Source of the DNA: Phytopythium helicoides | Lineage: Eukaryota > Oomycota > Peronosporomycetes > Pythiales > Pythiaceae | Direction: 5' to 3' | DNA length: 64,000 bases | Assembly (NCBI GenBank): GCA_024867545.1 | Contig: JANFNE010000032.1 | Span: 587,475 to 651,474, forward strand | Position numbers and translations under genes: made by a program | Shown here: positions 30,353 through 41,116 of the stretch, piece after piece | How the letters are laid out: every line of letters starts with the position of its first letter | Numbering within the stretch: the stretch's first letter is position 1 | The notes under the pieces: model-generated | The model's input: only the letters and a program-made list of their open reading frames with translations | The model's database searches: none | What the model was told of the DNA's origin: nothing

Positions 30353-32116
30353 CTACTCGATAGTGGCGTACAGCGACCGCTCCAGGCGCTTGCGGATAGC
30401 CAACACACCAACACCAACCACAATAGCTCCAGCACCGACAATCCCCACGAAAACTGCCGTCGAAGAATGACCCAACACCGTACTAGACAAAGAACTGTCC
30501 TCCATCGCATCCGAAGCAGAGGCGAGAAAACCAGACTCCACCTCGTCCCCGTTTAACGGGTACGTGAAACTCGCACACTGCTCGTCACCGAAGACAAAAC
30601 ACTCGAGCATGTTGAGCGCGTGGAGGGGACGAATGGCAGGCACGAGATGTCCGGCACCCTTGACTGTCTTGAATGTGAGTCCCTTGTACTCCTCGACGTA
30701 TCCCGCGATCTGTTTGTCTGGGCCGAACCATGGAGTCCACGGTTTGACAACGGGAAGATCGAGACCAGCCTTGGTTCCGATCCAACGTAAGCTGCCGATG
30801 AAGCTCACGTCTGAGTCGGCATCGCCGTTGTAGATCATCACTTTGAGTCCTGTGTGCCACGAGTAGAGTAAGTATTTCGTTCAGAAAGAGTATTTGTGAG
30901 ACCAGCATACCTTGGTTAAGGATTGTCGAGTACTTGGGCAACGCTGAATAACTTGAGACATACGATTGCTGAACCTCAGGCTTACAGCCTGTCCAATCAA
31001 CACGCTCTCCTTCGATATGAAGCGCTTTCTGCAAGGATTCGTAGGGTATCAGCGCAGCCCATTACGAACTACTCACTGTGGGCTCGCATCGAAACCTCAC
31101 CACGTTTCGCTTACCTGAACATCTCCTTGGTTGAGATAGGCTTCGGTGAGGACGTCAGCGCACACACCAATGTCTCCGCGATGCGTAGGTACCAATCCGG
31201 GCGGAGCATTCTTCATCGACTTGCGGAGAGCTAAAACCTGGTTGCTGTCGACGAGACACATGTCACCATAAATGTAGAAGTAGTCCATGTAGTCACGACC
31301 TGCAGCTTGGAATCCAGCATTGGCAGCGTCTTCGCATTCTTGCGAGTGATTTTTCCCGCTGTAGACCCATCCAAGCTCTCCATCACATGCCTCCTGGACG
31401 GCATTGTAAATGCTCGGCGAGATCAAAGCGTGACTCACGTAGTAGTCAAATAGCGCATTGCCATCGATATGCGGATCTGTGTAGGCATTGCCAATGGCAA
31501 AACCAGCGAGATTGACGTCCACCAGTGGCTCCCGAACCAACAAATCCACAAGGTATGGAATGTAGAAACCAGCGTAGCTCTCACCAGTGATGAAGAGCGG
31601 TCGACCACGAAGCTCGCTGTACTTGTCGAAGAAGAGTCCGAGGAACTCGCGCGTCTTGGCCGCCGTGGTGTCGTCGGTGTAGTAGCTCGCCGGCTGAACG
31701 GGACCACTGAAGCCGACTCCAGCGGGAGACTCGAGCCACACGACGTTCGCCTTGCGGTTCCACGAGTACGGGTTGGCTCGCAGCTTGAGGTCGCTGTCGA
31801 CTACGAACGGTCCGTTCTCGGTGAAGAAGCCGCCGAGCGACGAGCAACCCGGTCCGCCATTGAGCCACAGCACGACTGGCGCCGTCTCGGGAGACTCGCG
31901 GCTCTCGGTGTACCAGTAGAAGAGCTTCTCTCCCGTCTCGAGCGGAAGCTGACCTGCGTAGTGGTTGAATGGTGCGTCGCGCTTGTGCAGTCCTGGGAGG
32001 TGCGTGACGGCGTGGTCGTTGTCCGGCGAGGCCGCTGAACTTGGTGTCGGGAGGGCGAGCGCGAGTGTGAGTGCAAATGCCGCTGCGGTGACTCGCATGA
32101 GTTTGCAGAATGGCAT
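30353..32116 (-). CDS. Serine carboxypeptidase (peptidase S10), tandem copy 1
   Basis: Three exons: 32116-31115, 31028-30911, 30849-30353; 538 residues. Signal peptide MPFCKLMRVTAAAFALTLAL (an alternative ATG lies at 32098). S10 motifs: LWLNGGPGCSSLGGFFTENG, ESPAGVGFS, GESYAG with nucleophile Ser at about 180, YNGDAD with Asp at about 383, and GAGHLVPAIRP with His at about 441. A C-terminal membrane span (FVGIVGAGAIVVGVGVLAIR) and short basic tail suggest a membrane-anchored lysosomal/vacuolar or surface enzyme rather than a free secreted one. It removes C-terminal residues from peptides at acidic pH (family knowledge). The introns and exon 2 differ strongly from copies 2 and 3, and it ends in a different tail (ATIE). 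Confidence 0.93.
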
Positions 32117-32619
32117 TGCAACTGCGAGGATGTCTGCGGGATTGGCGTCGAAATCGGCAATGAAGTGAAATGGCGAAGGGGAGGGTGGCGAGCACGCTGT
32201 GGTGCTGTGCGTTCTGGCCCATGCTACACACATCTCACTGATTGCATGATAAAATTGCGCATCCTTCGTCTGACGCACAGTATTCACGATCACGAACTCG
32301 TGTGCAGGTGGCATCACGCATCAAACATTCTTGTGTATCCGCAGCAACACTCTCTCGGCATCGACGTCACACATCAGGATTGATCAGTGAGGTACCTGCA
32401 AAACGAACAGGCTGGCTGACACAGACTGGCGCTTGATCGCAGTGACTCGATGAGTTTTCGACGATTCCAACCTTACCATGACTTCACGTTCTTTTGGTGT
32501 CGATGATGGTCGTTCTTATTGATCACCACATCCACACGCTACAACTAGCGAAACCAACTACTTCCGAATGATGAGACTGCAGTCGCTCATATTCAACAAA
32601 ACTAGAACACTCACGCAAC
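32117..32619. other. Spacer between carboxypeptidase copies 1 and 2
   Basis: About 500 bp: promoter of copy 1 and 3' flank of copy 2. Identical to 34386-34888. No gene seen. Confidence 0.65.
32153..32167 (-). promoter_or_regulatory. Candidate oomycete initiator of carboxypeptidase copy 1
   Basis: On the minus strand CTTCATTGCCGATTTC matches the oomycete initiator pattern TCATTYYNCAWTTT at most positions and lies about 40-50 bp upstream of the ATG. The same element is present before copies 2 (about 34422-34436) and 3 (about 36691-36705). Confidence 0.45.
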
Positions 32620-34385
32620 TCACGCCCGTCCTTCCTGGGGAATTGTGGCGTACAGCGACCGCTCCAGGCGCTTGCGGATAGCCAACACACCAACACCAAC
32701 CACAATAGCTCCAGCACCGACAATCCCCACGAAAACTGCCGTCGAAGAACGACCCAACACCGTACTAGACAAAGAACTGTCCTCCATCGCATCCGAAGCG
32801 GAGGCGAGAAAACCAGACTCCACCTCGTCCCCGTTTAACGGGTACGTGAAACTCGCACACTGCTCGTCACCGAAGACAAAACACTCGAGCATGTTGAGCG
32901 CGTGGAGGGGACGAATGGCAGGCACGAGATGTCCGGCACCCTTGACTGTCTTGAATGTGAGTCCCTTGTACTCCTCGACGTATCCCGCGATCTGTTTGTC
33001 TGGGCCGAACCATGGAGTCCACGGTTTGACAACGGGAAGATTGAGACCAGCCTTGGTTCCGATCCAACGTAAGCTGCCGATGAAGCTCACGTCTGAGTCG
33101 GCATCGCCGTTGTAGATCATCGCCTTGAGACCTGTCCATCACGAACAATCAAATACACGTCAAAATATTGACAAGCAGCAGCTGATGGGATGACCGAACC
33201 TTGTCCAAGGATTGTGGAGTACTTGGGCAGCGCCGATTCGCTTGAATTGTACGTGTGTGCAACAGCGTCATTGCAGTCTGTCCAGTCAGCACGCTCTCCT
33301 TCGATATGAAGCGCTTTCTGCAAGCGGTGCGCCAGCTCGTCTCAAAACCTTAGCTCGATAACATTTGCAATAAAAGAACATACCTGGACGTTCCCTTGGT
33401 TAAGATACGCTTCAGCAAGCACACCTGCACATACGCCGATATCTCCGCGATGCGTAGGTACCAATCCGGGCGGAGCATTCTTCATCGACTTGCGGAGAGC
33501 TAAAACCTGGTTGCTGTCGACGAGACACATGTCACCATAAATGTAGAAGTAGTCCATGTAGTCACGACCTGCAGCTTGGAATCCAGCATTGGCAGCGTCT
33601 TCGCATTCTTGCGAGTGATTTTTCCCGCTGTAGACCCATCCAAGCTCTCCATCACATGCCTCCTGGACGGCATTGTAAATGCTCGGCGAGATCAAAGCGT
33701 GACTCACGTAGTAGTCAAATAGCGCATTGCCATCGATATGCGGATCTGTGTAGGCATTGCCAATGGCAAAACCAGCGAGATTGACGTCCACCAGTGGCTC
33801 CCGAACCAACAAATCCACAAGGTATGGAATGTAGAAACCAGCGTAGCTCTCACCAGTGATGAAGAGCGGTCGACCACGAAGCTCGCTGTACTTGTCGAAG
33901 AAGAGTCCGAGGAACTCGCGCGTCTTGGCCGCCGTGGTGTCGTCGGTGTAGTAGCTCGCCGGCTGAACGGGACCACTGAAGCCGACTCCAGCGGGAGACT
34001 CGAGCCACACGACGTTCGCCTTGCGGTTCCACGAGTACGGGTTGGCTCGCAGCTTGAGGTCGCTGTCGACTACGAACGGTCCGTTCTCGGTAAAGAAGCC
34101 GCCGAGTGACGAGCAACCCGGTCCGCCATTGAGCCACAGCACGACTGGCGCCGTCTCGGGAGACTCGCGGCTCTCGGTGTACCAGTAGAAGAGCTTCTCT
34201 CCCGTCTCGAGCGGAAGCTGACCTGCGTAGTGGTTGAATGGTGCGTCGCGCTTGTGCAGTCCTGGGAGGTGCGTGACGGCGTGGTCGTTGTCCGGCGAGG
34301 CTGCTGAACTTGGTGTCGGGAGGGCGAGCGCGAGTGTGAGTGCAAATGCCGCTGCGGTGACTCGCATGAGTTTGCAGAATGGCAT
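32620..34385 (-). CDS. Serine carboxypeptidase (peptidase S10), tandem copy 2
   Basis: Three exons: 34385-33384, 33317-33200, 33131-32620; 543 residues. All S10 features of copy 1 are kept: signal peptide, GPGCSSLGG, GESYAG, YNGDAD, GAGHLVPAIRP and the C-terminal membrane span. Exon 2 differs from copy 1 (ADWTDCNDAVAHTYNSSESA here, VDWTGCKPEVQQSYVSSYSA there), and the C-terminus is longer (ATIPQEGRA). The second intron starts with GTTCGG. Nearly identical to copy 3, so expression of the two cannot easily be told apart from short reads. Confidence 0.93.
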
Positions 34386-34888
34386 TGCAACTGCGAGGAT
34401 GTCTGCGGGATTGGCGTCGAAATCGGCAATGAAGTGAAGTGGCGAAGGGGAGGGTGGCGAGCACGCTGTGGTGCTGTGCGTTCTGGCCCATGCTACACAC
34501 ATCTCACTGATTGCATGATAAAATTGCGCATCCTTCGTCTGACGCACAGTATTCACGATCACGAACTCGTGTGCAGGTGGCATCACGCATCAAACATTCT
34601 TGTGTATCCGCAGCAACACTCTCTCGGCATCGACGTCACACATCAGGATTGATCAGTGAGGTACCTGCAAAACGAACAGGCTGGCTGACACAGACTGGCG
34701 CTTGATCGCAGTGACTCGATGAGTTTTCGACGATTCCAACCTTACCATGACTTCACGTTCTTTTGGTGTCGATGATGGTCGTTCTTATTGATCACCACAT
34801 CCACACGCTACAACTAGCGAAACCAACTACTTCCGAATGATGAGACTGCAGTCGCTCATATTCAACAAAACTAGAACACTCACGCAAC
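34386..34888. other. Spacer between carboxypeptidase copies 2 and 3
   Basis: Identical repeat of 32117-32619: promoter of copy 2 and 3' flank of copy 3. Confidence 0.65.
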
Positions 34889-36654
34889 TCACGCCCGTCC
34901 TTCCTGGGGAATTGTGGCGTACAGCGACCGCTCCAGGCGCTTGCGGATAGCCAACACACCAACACCAACCACAATAGCTCCAGCACCGACAATCCCCACG
35001 AAAACTGCCGTCGAAGAACGACCCAACACCGTACTAGACAAAGAACTGTCCTCCATCGCATCCGAAGCGGAGGCGAGAAAACCAGACTCCACCTCGTCCC
35101 CGTTTAACGGGTACGTGAAACTCGCACACTGCTCGTCACCGAAGACAAAACACTCGAGCATGTTGAGCGCGTGGAGGGGACGAATGGCAGGCACGAGATG
35201 TCCGGCACCCTTGACTGTCTTGAATGTGAGTCCCTTGTACTCCTCGACGTATCCCGCGATCTGTTTGTCTGGGCCGAACCATGGAGTCCACGGTTTGACA
35301 ACGGGAAGATTGAGACCAGCCTTGGTTCCGATCCAACGTAAGCTGCCGATGAAGCTCACGTCTGAGTCGGCATCGCCGTTGTAGATCATCGCCTTGAGAC
35401 CTGTCCATCACGAACAATCAAATACACGTCAAAATATTGACAAGCAGCAGCTGATGGGATGACCGAACCTTGTCCAAGGATTGTGGAGTACTTGGGCAGC
35501 GCCGATTCGCTTGAATTGTACGTGTGTGCAACAGCGTCATTGCAGTCTGTCCAGTCAGCACGCTCTCCTTCGATATGAAGCGCTTTCTGCAAGCGGTGCG
35601 CCAGCTCGTCTCAAAACCTTAGCTCGATAACATTTGCAATAAAAGAACATACCTGGACGTTCCCTTGGTTAAGATACGCTTCAGCAAGCACACCTGCACA
35701 TACGCCGATATCTCCGCGATGCGTAGGTACCAATCCGGGCGGAGCATTCTTCATCGACTTGCGGAGAGCTAAAACCTGGTTGCTGTCGACGAGACACATG
35801 TCACCATAAATGTAGAAGTAGTCCATGTAGTCACGACCTGCAGCTTGGAATCCAGCATTGGCAGCGTCTTCGCATTCTTGCGAGTGATTTTTCCCGCTGT
35901 AGACCCATCCAAGCTCTCCATCACATGCCTCCTGGACGGCATTGTAAATGCTCGGCGAGATCAAAGCGTGACTCACGTAGTAGTCAAATAGCGCATTGCC
36001 ATCGATATGCGGATCTGTGTAGGCATTGCCAATGGCAAAACCAGCGAGATTGACGTCCACCAGTGGCTCCCGAACCAACAAATCCACAAGGTATGGAATG
36101 TAGAAACCAGCGTAGCTCTCACCAGTGATGAAGAGCGGTCGACCACGAAGCTCGCTGTACTTGTCGAAGAAGAGTCCGAGGAACTCGCGCGTCTTGGCCG
36201 CCGTGGTGTCGTCGGTGTAGTAGCTCGCCGGCTGAACGGGACCACTGAAGCCGACTCCAGCGGGAGACTCGAGCCACACGACGTTCGCCTTGCGGTTCCA
36301 CGAGTACGGGTTGGCTCGCAGCTTGAGGTCGCTGTCGACTACGAACGGTCCGTTCTCGGTAAAGAAGCCGCCGAGCGACGAGCAACCCGGTCCGCCATTG
36401 AGCCACAGCACGACTGGCGCCGTCTCGGGAGACTCGCGGCTCTCGGTGTACCAGTAGAAGAGCTTCTCTCCCGTCTCGAGCGGAAGCTGACCTGCGTAGT
36501 GGTTGAATGGTGCGTCGCGCTTGTGCAGTCCTGGGAGGTGCGTGACGGCGTGGTCGTTGTCCGGCGAGGCCGCTGAACTTGGTGTCGGGAGGGCGAGCGC
36601 GAGTGTGAGTGCAAATGCCGCTGCGGTGACTCGCATGAGTTTGCAGAATGGCAT
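34889..36654 (-). CDS. Serine carboxypeptidase (peptidase S10), tandem copy 3
   Basis: Three exons: 36654-35653, 35586-35469, 35400-34889; 543 residues, nearly the same protein as copy 2. Catalytic triad motifs, signal peptide and C-terminal anchor are intact. At a few positions (near 36375 and 36569) it agrees with copy 1 rather than copy 2, evidence of exchange among the three genes. It is the outermost gene of the array. Its upstream sequence diverges from the other copies at about 36765, so its promoter context differs beyond about 110 bp. Confidence 0.93.
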
Positions 36655-37074
36655 TGCAACTGCGAGGATGTCTGCGGGATTGGCGTCGAAATCGGCAATG
36701 AAGTGAAGTGGCGAAGGGGAGGGTGGCGAGCACGCTGTGGTGCTGTGCGTTCTGGCCCATGCTACACGCATCCGGCTGCTGCAAAGGGTGATGCGCAATC
36801 ACGCATCAGCTCAGACGCACTCATGATGTGCGAAATGCTCAATGCAACTGCAATGGCATCAGCTCCTTCAGACGGAACCGGTCTCGCTTCAAACATTCTG
36901 CTACAGAGTGTCGTCGTCAGCCTTCTTGCAGTGATTGGCACCGCCATCATCTGGATGAGCATCGAGAGATCTGCATCGAGCAGGGACACGGTCGGTCGGT
37001 CAGATTGCCGCTCTATAATAGGGGCTCATTGTTTCAAGGGGTGCTCGGTTCCTACTTGTTGTCTCCTGCTGCTG
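36655..37074. other. Spacer at the edge of the carboxypeptidase array, with a possible gene remnant
   Basis: The first 110 bp are the shared carboxypeptidase promoter. From about 36766 the sequence is unique. On the plus strand, 36772-36990 reads as an open stretch with a plausible membrane helix (LLQSVVVSLLAVIGTAIIWM) preceded by LMMCEMLNATAMASAPSDG. It has no clear start or end, so it may be a truncated C-terminal exon left by the rearrangement, or chance. The 3' part is the COX11 3' flank. Confidence 0.35.
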
Positions 37075-37791
37075 CTACTCGTCGTCGTCCTCGACGTCGT
37101 CCTCGTCGACGTCGTCCGTCTTGAAGAAGGTGTAGGAGAGCGTGATGTTGCTGACGTGGCGCATGGTGGGGTCGTCGCACATCTCGGGGTCGATGAAGAA
37201 GAAGACTGGCATGTCGATCTCCTCGTTGGCCTTGAGGCGCTGCTCCTCGAAGCAGAAGCACTGGATCTTGTTGAAGTAGACGCCGGCCTGCGGTGGGTAG
37301 ACGTTGTAGGTGGCGACGCCCGTGATGGCCTTGTCGGTTTTGTTCTTGGCCGTGTAGAAGGCGAGCGCGGTCTCTCCGGGCACGAGCACGAGCTCGCGCT
37401 GCTGCGGGCGGAACTGCCACGGCATGTTGGAGCTCACGCCTGCGTCAAAGAGCACGCGGATGGGCTTGGCGTCCTCCCTGGGCGTGAGCTTCTCAGCCGC
37501 CAGCACGTCCGCGCGCTGCGTCGTCCCGCCGTAGCCTGTCATCTGGCAGAACACCTTGTACAGCGGCACGGCCGCGTACGAGATGCCGAACCACGTGATC
37601 ACCGTGCCCGCCATGTAGATGAACACACGCCGGTTGCGCTCATTAAGCGATTCCTCGGCCGTTTTCGGCCGCGCGCGCTGCGCAAAGCCGCGAGCGGCCA
37701 GCGGAGCCGCCGGCCGACGCGCAGGCAGCAGCAGCGCGCGGCTCGAGGGCCTGGCGAGCGCCAGCGGCAGCAACAGGCGGGCGCGGTGCAT
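37075..37791 (-). CDS. COX11: Cytochrome c oxidase assembly protein COX11
   Basis: Single exon, 238 residues. An Arg/Ala-rich mitochondrial presequence (MHRARLLLPLALARPSSRAL) is followed by one membrane span (VFIYMAGTVITWFGISYAAV) and PLYKVFCQMTGYGGT. The intermembrane-space copper domain follows, with the conserved Cys pair in KIQCFCFEEQ and FFIDPEM. COX11 delivers copper to the CuB site of COX1. The tail is extended and very acidic (DDVDEDDVEDDDE), which is not typical of the family core. Divergently placed relative to nothing; its promoter lies in 37792-38443. Confidence 0.95.
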   Translation of the reverse strand: MHRARLLLPLALARPSSRALLLPARRPAAPLAARGFAQRARPKTAEESLNERNRRVFIYMAGTVITWFGISYAAVPLYKVFCQMTGYGGTTQRADVLAAEKLTPREDAKPIRVLFDAGVSSNMPWQFRPQQRELVLVPGETALAFYTAKNKTDKAITGVATYNVYPPQAGVYFNKIQCFCFEEQRLKANEEIDMPVFFFIDPEMCDDPTMRHVSNITLSYTFFKTDDVDEDDVEDDDE

Positions 37792-38443
37792 GGCGGCGAG
37801 GCGGCCTTTCTCCTAGTGGCGAGGTGATCCCGACACCCACCACCAGGTCCGTGGCTTTGCCGCGAGCCAGGAGAGTATTTACGGAGGATAGACGTATAGT
37901 GGGGGCAAGAGAGTGATGCGTGGGCGGGGATGTCGGCGTCATCCAGAGTGGTCAGGCACAATGATGGCCGGTTGAGGAGCGGTGCAACACGAATTGCAGC
38001 GGGAGATGGAGGGATTTGACCTGTTACCAAGTGTTCTGCTTGGATATTGTTGTTGCAGGTGATAAAGGACGGTTCTGGAGGCTGGAAGTGGTGAAATTGC
38101 ACGAGAAGAGCGCTGCTGACCTGTAAGATGAGCGTCGAGGGAGCTGCGGATTGTTCCTGTGACCTGTGAGCTAGAAAAATGCCTGCGGAGAACGAGGGAG
38201 CACGCAAACGGAGCACACACAGAGCACACGAGCGAGTCCCGGCATCCAGCTGGCGCTAAACAATGCATTGATCGTCTACTGCCTGGGGCCGGAGCGGGGT
38301 TGCTTGGCTTGCTTCTCTCACCACAGTTGGCTGTTGTTCCTCCACAGGCCGGGGCCGGGCGGCCGCCGGCGTCCCCGCCAGCAGCCGCCAGCCGCCACAC
38401 CTGCATGTTTGCGACCTCACGCAGCTGCACTCGAAGAATACGC
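37792..38443. other. Intergenic region between COX11 and RPL32
   Basis: About 650 bp: COX11 promoter and RPL32 3' flank, both genes on the minus strand. Open frames here have no family resemblance and unnatural composition. No gene supported. Confidence 0.6.
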
Positions 38444-38940
38444 TTACTCGTTCTCCTCGGCGCGGACGCGGGCGTTGGGGTTGGTCACGCGCACGTTGAG
38501 CTGCTCGGCGCGCTCGACGATCTCGCGGCGCTTGCGGCCCGACACGTTGTGCGCGATCTCGGCGCAGTACTTGCGGTTGTGCATCAGCAGCAGCTCGAGC
38601 TCGGCCACGTTGTTGACGACGAACTTGAGGAAGCCGTTCGGCAGCGTGTGGCGCGTCTTCTTGTTGGAGCCGTAGCCGACGTTGGGCATGCGGATGGCGC
38701 CCTTGAACTTTCGGCGCACGCGGCCGTCAATACCCTTCGGGCGGCGCCATGACTCCTGCAGCACGGATCACACACCACCAGCACCTGCGTGAGCCGCCAT
38801 CCTCTTCCCCACCGAGCAGCAGCAGCAGCAAGCAGCCAACGTACGGGCACGCGCTTGAAGCGGTTCGACTGGTGACGCTTGAACTTGGTCACGCGCTTCT
38901 TGACGATCTTAGCGCGGACGACGGGAGTAACTTGCACCAT
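38444..38940 (-). CDS. RPL32: 60S ribosomal protein L32 (eL32)
   Basis: Two exons: 38940-38845 and 38755-38444; 135 residues, the usual length. The first exon gives [20 protein letters not shown] and ends KRVP. The second begins [20 protein letters not shown] and runs through [14 protein letters not shown] and [20 protein letters not shown] to [15 protein letters not shown], matching eL32 throughout. It is a structural component of the large ribosomal subunit. The intron (38756-38844) has a GTACGT donor. CCAAT boxes lie about 220-300 bp upstream. Confidence 0.97.
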
Positions 38941-39282
38941 CTGCAGCCACCGCCGCCGTCAGTTGGCCACCTCCCCCTGCCGTCAGTCGCACATGAGGCC
39001 GCGCACCTTTGAGGAAGCCTGTGTGATTTCAGCACTACATGGCGCCCAGCGAGCCGCCCGCTCGAGCAGCCCACAGCCCGCCCAGGGCCATTCAATCGTG
39101 CGCAAAATCGAACCGGTTACGCCTTTCGCGGCTCGCGGGCCGAACCGCGACTTTCAGCCAATCAAAGCGCGACTTGAGCCATTTAATTCGCGCAGGAGAG
39201 ATTTGACTGGCTGAAACAAGTGTTATGAGCTATCATTGGACGAAAAGACCAAAGTCCGACAGGCTGCGTGCACCAGATCGAC
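38941..39282. promoter_or_regulatory. Divergent promoter between RPL32 and the EEP nuclease gene
   Basis: 340 bp between divergent starts. It contains CCAAT at 39158-39162 and ATTGG at 39235-39239, both in a CAGCCAATC / ATCATTGGAC context like that of the PUS/GCSH promoter. Also GC-rich stretches, no gene. Confidence 0.5.
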
Positions 39283-40720
39283 ATGATGCGGCTCGCCATG
39301 AAGCGCGTCGAGGGCGCCGCCGCAGGTACAGTACGCGATCGCTGACGAGGCCGACGCAGGTGTGGCCGTATAGTTCTGACGCTGGAATGGGCTGAGAGCA
39401 GCGGGCGCGGCCGACTCGCTGCTGGTCATGACGTACAACGTGCTGGCGCAGTGCTACGTGCGCTCGTCCTTCTTCCCCTACTGCAATGGCGCCGCGCTGC
39501 GCTGGAAGAACCGCTCCAAGAAGCTGGTGCGGCGGTGCAGCAGCTTTTTGAAGAAGTTTTTTTTTTTCCTCATAAAGTGGTTGAATGGAGCAGGAGGAGG
39601 TGTTCTCGGGGCTGCCGGTGCAACCGGACGTCATTTGCCTGCAGGTGCGAGCGCATTGCGATGGCTACAACAACGTGAAGGCAATTTGCACTGACGTCTG
39701 GGATTTTCGTCGACATTGGGCAGGAAGTCGACAATGTTGACGAGTTCTGGGGTCCCATGATGGAACGCCAGGGCTTCACCGGGTAAGGACCATCGGATTC
39801 TGCTGCACCTTGCTCCGTCAATGTTAAACGAATTGCCACGCCGTGAAGTTTGTTTGTGAAGAAATCGTCGACGAAGAAAGACGGTGTGGCCATGTTTTGG
39901 AACGAGAAGCGCGTGGCACTCGTGAAGCAGGAGCCGATCGCGCTCGACGACCCAGTTGGCGACGAGTCAGGTGCGCATGGGATATCTAGCCAATGTGCGC
40001 AAGGAGATCCGATGGGTTTGAAAAGCCTAACTCCCGATTCCGTGTGTTGTGGACTCTAGACTGCTCCGAGGACCTTCTGTCGCGATCAAAGCGCGGGAGC
40101 GTTGCCCTGTTGGCTAGATTCAAGCGCCAAGAGGACCCATCCTCCGAGTTTGTAGTCGCGACGACGCATCTTTTCTGGGACCCGCTGCAAGAAGATGTGA
40201 AGCTGTTGCAGAGTCGCCGACTGCTCCATCATCTTGAGGAGTTTGCTCGCGACCCGCAGCTCATGTGCACCGTCCTCGCTGGCGACTTCAACTCACTCCC
40301 AGACAGCAAGGTGTACGAATTCATTCGGAGTCACGGAAACTTCGGCAGCGCATATGCCCATTACAGGCGCGCAACCGATGCTGCCGACTCGGAGCTGGCT
40401 GAACCCGAGTTCACCAACGTTAACGGTGCCAAGACCTACCCGGACGGCCGTGAAATAGCAAGTTTTGTGGGTACTCTCGACTACATCTTCTACCGCTCTG
40501 ACAGGTACGTTCTGCACACAAGTATCTTCCTCCTGTGATTGTTTTTGCTCATGTGCTGCCGATATCTTGACAACAAAGCAGTAGGCTCCAGCCTTCGGCG
40601 CTCATGGAGATCATGTCGTACGAGGCCGCCACCAAGGAGGTGGCGCTGCCCAGCACCTTTTCGCCGTCCGACCACCTCCCACTGCTCTGCACCTTTGCCA
40701 TCAAGCCTTCTCGCGACTAG
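39283..40720 (+). CDS. CCR4-like nuclease, endonuclease/exonuclease/phosphatase (EEP) family
   Basis: Seven exons: 39283-39325, 39402-39526, 39594-39644, 39724-39782, 39849-39970, 40060-40504, 40582-40720; about 327 residues. AG alternatives at exon 2 (39399) and exon 7 (40585) keep the frame. Motifs in order: LLVMTYNVLAQCY, DVICLQEVDNVDEFW (metal-binding Glu), KKDGVAMFWNEKR, VVATTHLFWDP, TVLAGDFNSLPDS (catalytic Asp/Asn) and FSPSDHLPLLC (catalytic Asp-His). This set defines Mg-dependent EEP nucleases of the CCR4/nocturnin/Angel/PDE12 group, which shorten poly(A) or related 3' ends. No leucine-rich repeats or targeting peptide are visible. Which member it is cannot be settled by eye. One intron has an 11-T run before its acceptor. 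Confidence 0.85.
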
Positions 40721-41116
40721 ACCAAGCAATAAACTCCGAAGTCACCTTGGCAGTAGAATTTATCCACTCGCTATTCCTGCACTTCAACAGGTTATAGTTG
40801 AAGTGGGAAACCGCCCCGCACATTTGATAAAACGTACTGTTTTGGCCCAAAACGCTACATTTTGTCGCTGAGAAGAGAGCTGCCGGCACCGCCCGCCGAC
40901 GTCAGCGCGGTCGTCCATCTGCACGTGGTCCCGCGCCGCGCGCCTTCCCTCGCCCTCTGTGCACGTCCCCCCGCCCTCCCAGCTCCTCCGTCGTCTGCCG
41001 GCACCTCCGCCAGTCTCCAGGCGTCCGTTTGCGACTCTCGCGGCCTCCAGAAGCACCTCCAAGCCTGCAAACGCTGCACTTTCCCGTCGGACGAGTCTTT
41101 GGATCGGGCTGACGCG
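40721..41116. other. Intergenic region between the EEP nuclease and dymeclin genes
   Basis: About 400 bp. AATAAA at 40728-40733 just after the stop codon is a likely polyadenylation signal. The rest is the dymeclin promoter and leader. An in-frame extension upstream of the dymeclin ATG is judged non-coding. Confidence 0.6.

Larger units (their letters stand above)
30353..36764 (-). repeat. Three-copy tandem array of carboxypeptidase genes (period ~2.27 kb)
   Basis: Start codons lie at 32116, 34385 and 36654, spaced 2269 bp. The upstream flank of copy 1 (32117-32619) equals that of copy 2 (34386-34888). The flank of copy 3 matches only to about 36764 and then changes abruptly. Units 2 and 3 differ at very few bases, e.g. 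near 34106/36375 and 34300/36569. Confidence 0.92.

Noticed and set aside
37792..38216. Minus-strand 205-codon frame upstream of COX11
   Set aside because: No domain, unnatural Pro/Ser/Cys composition, and it overlaps the COX11 start region; treated as promoter.
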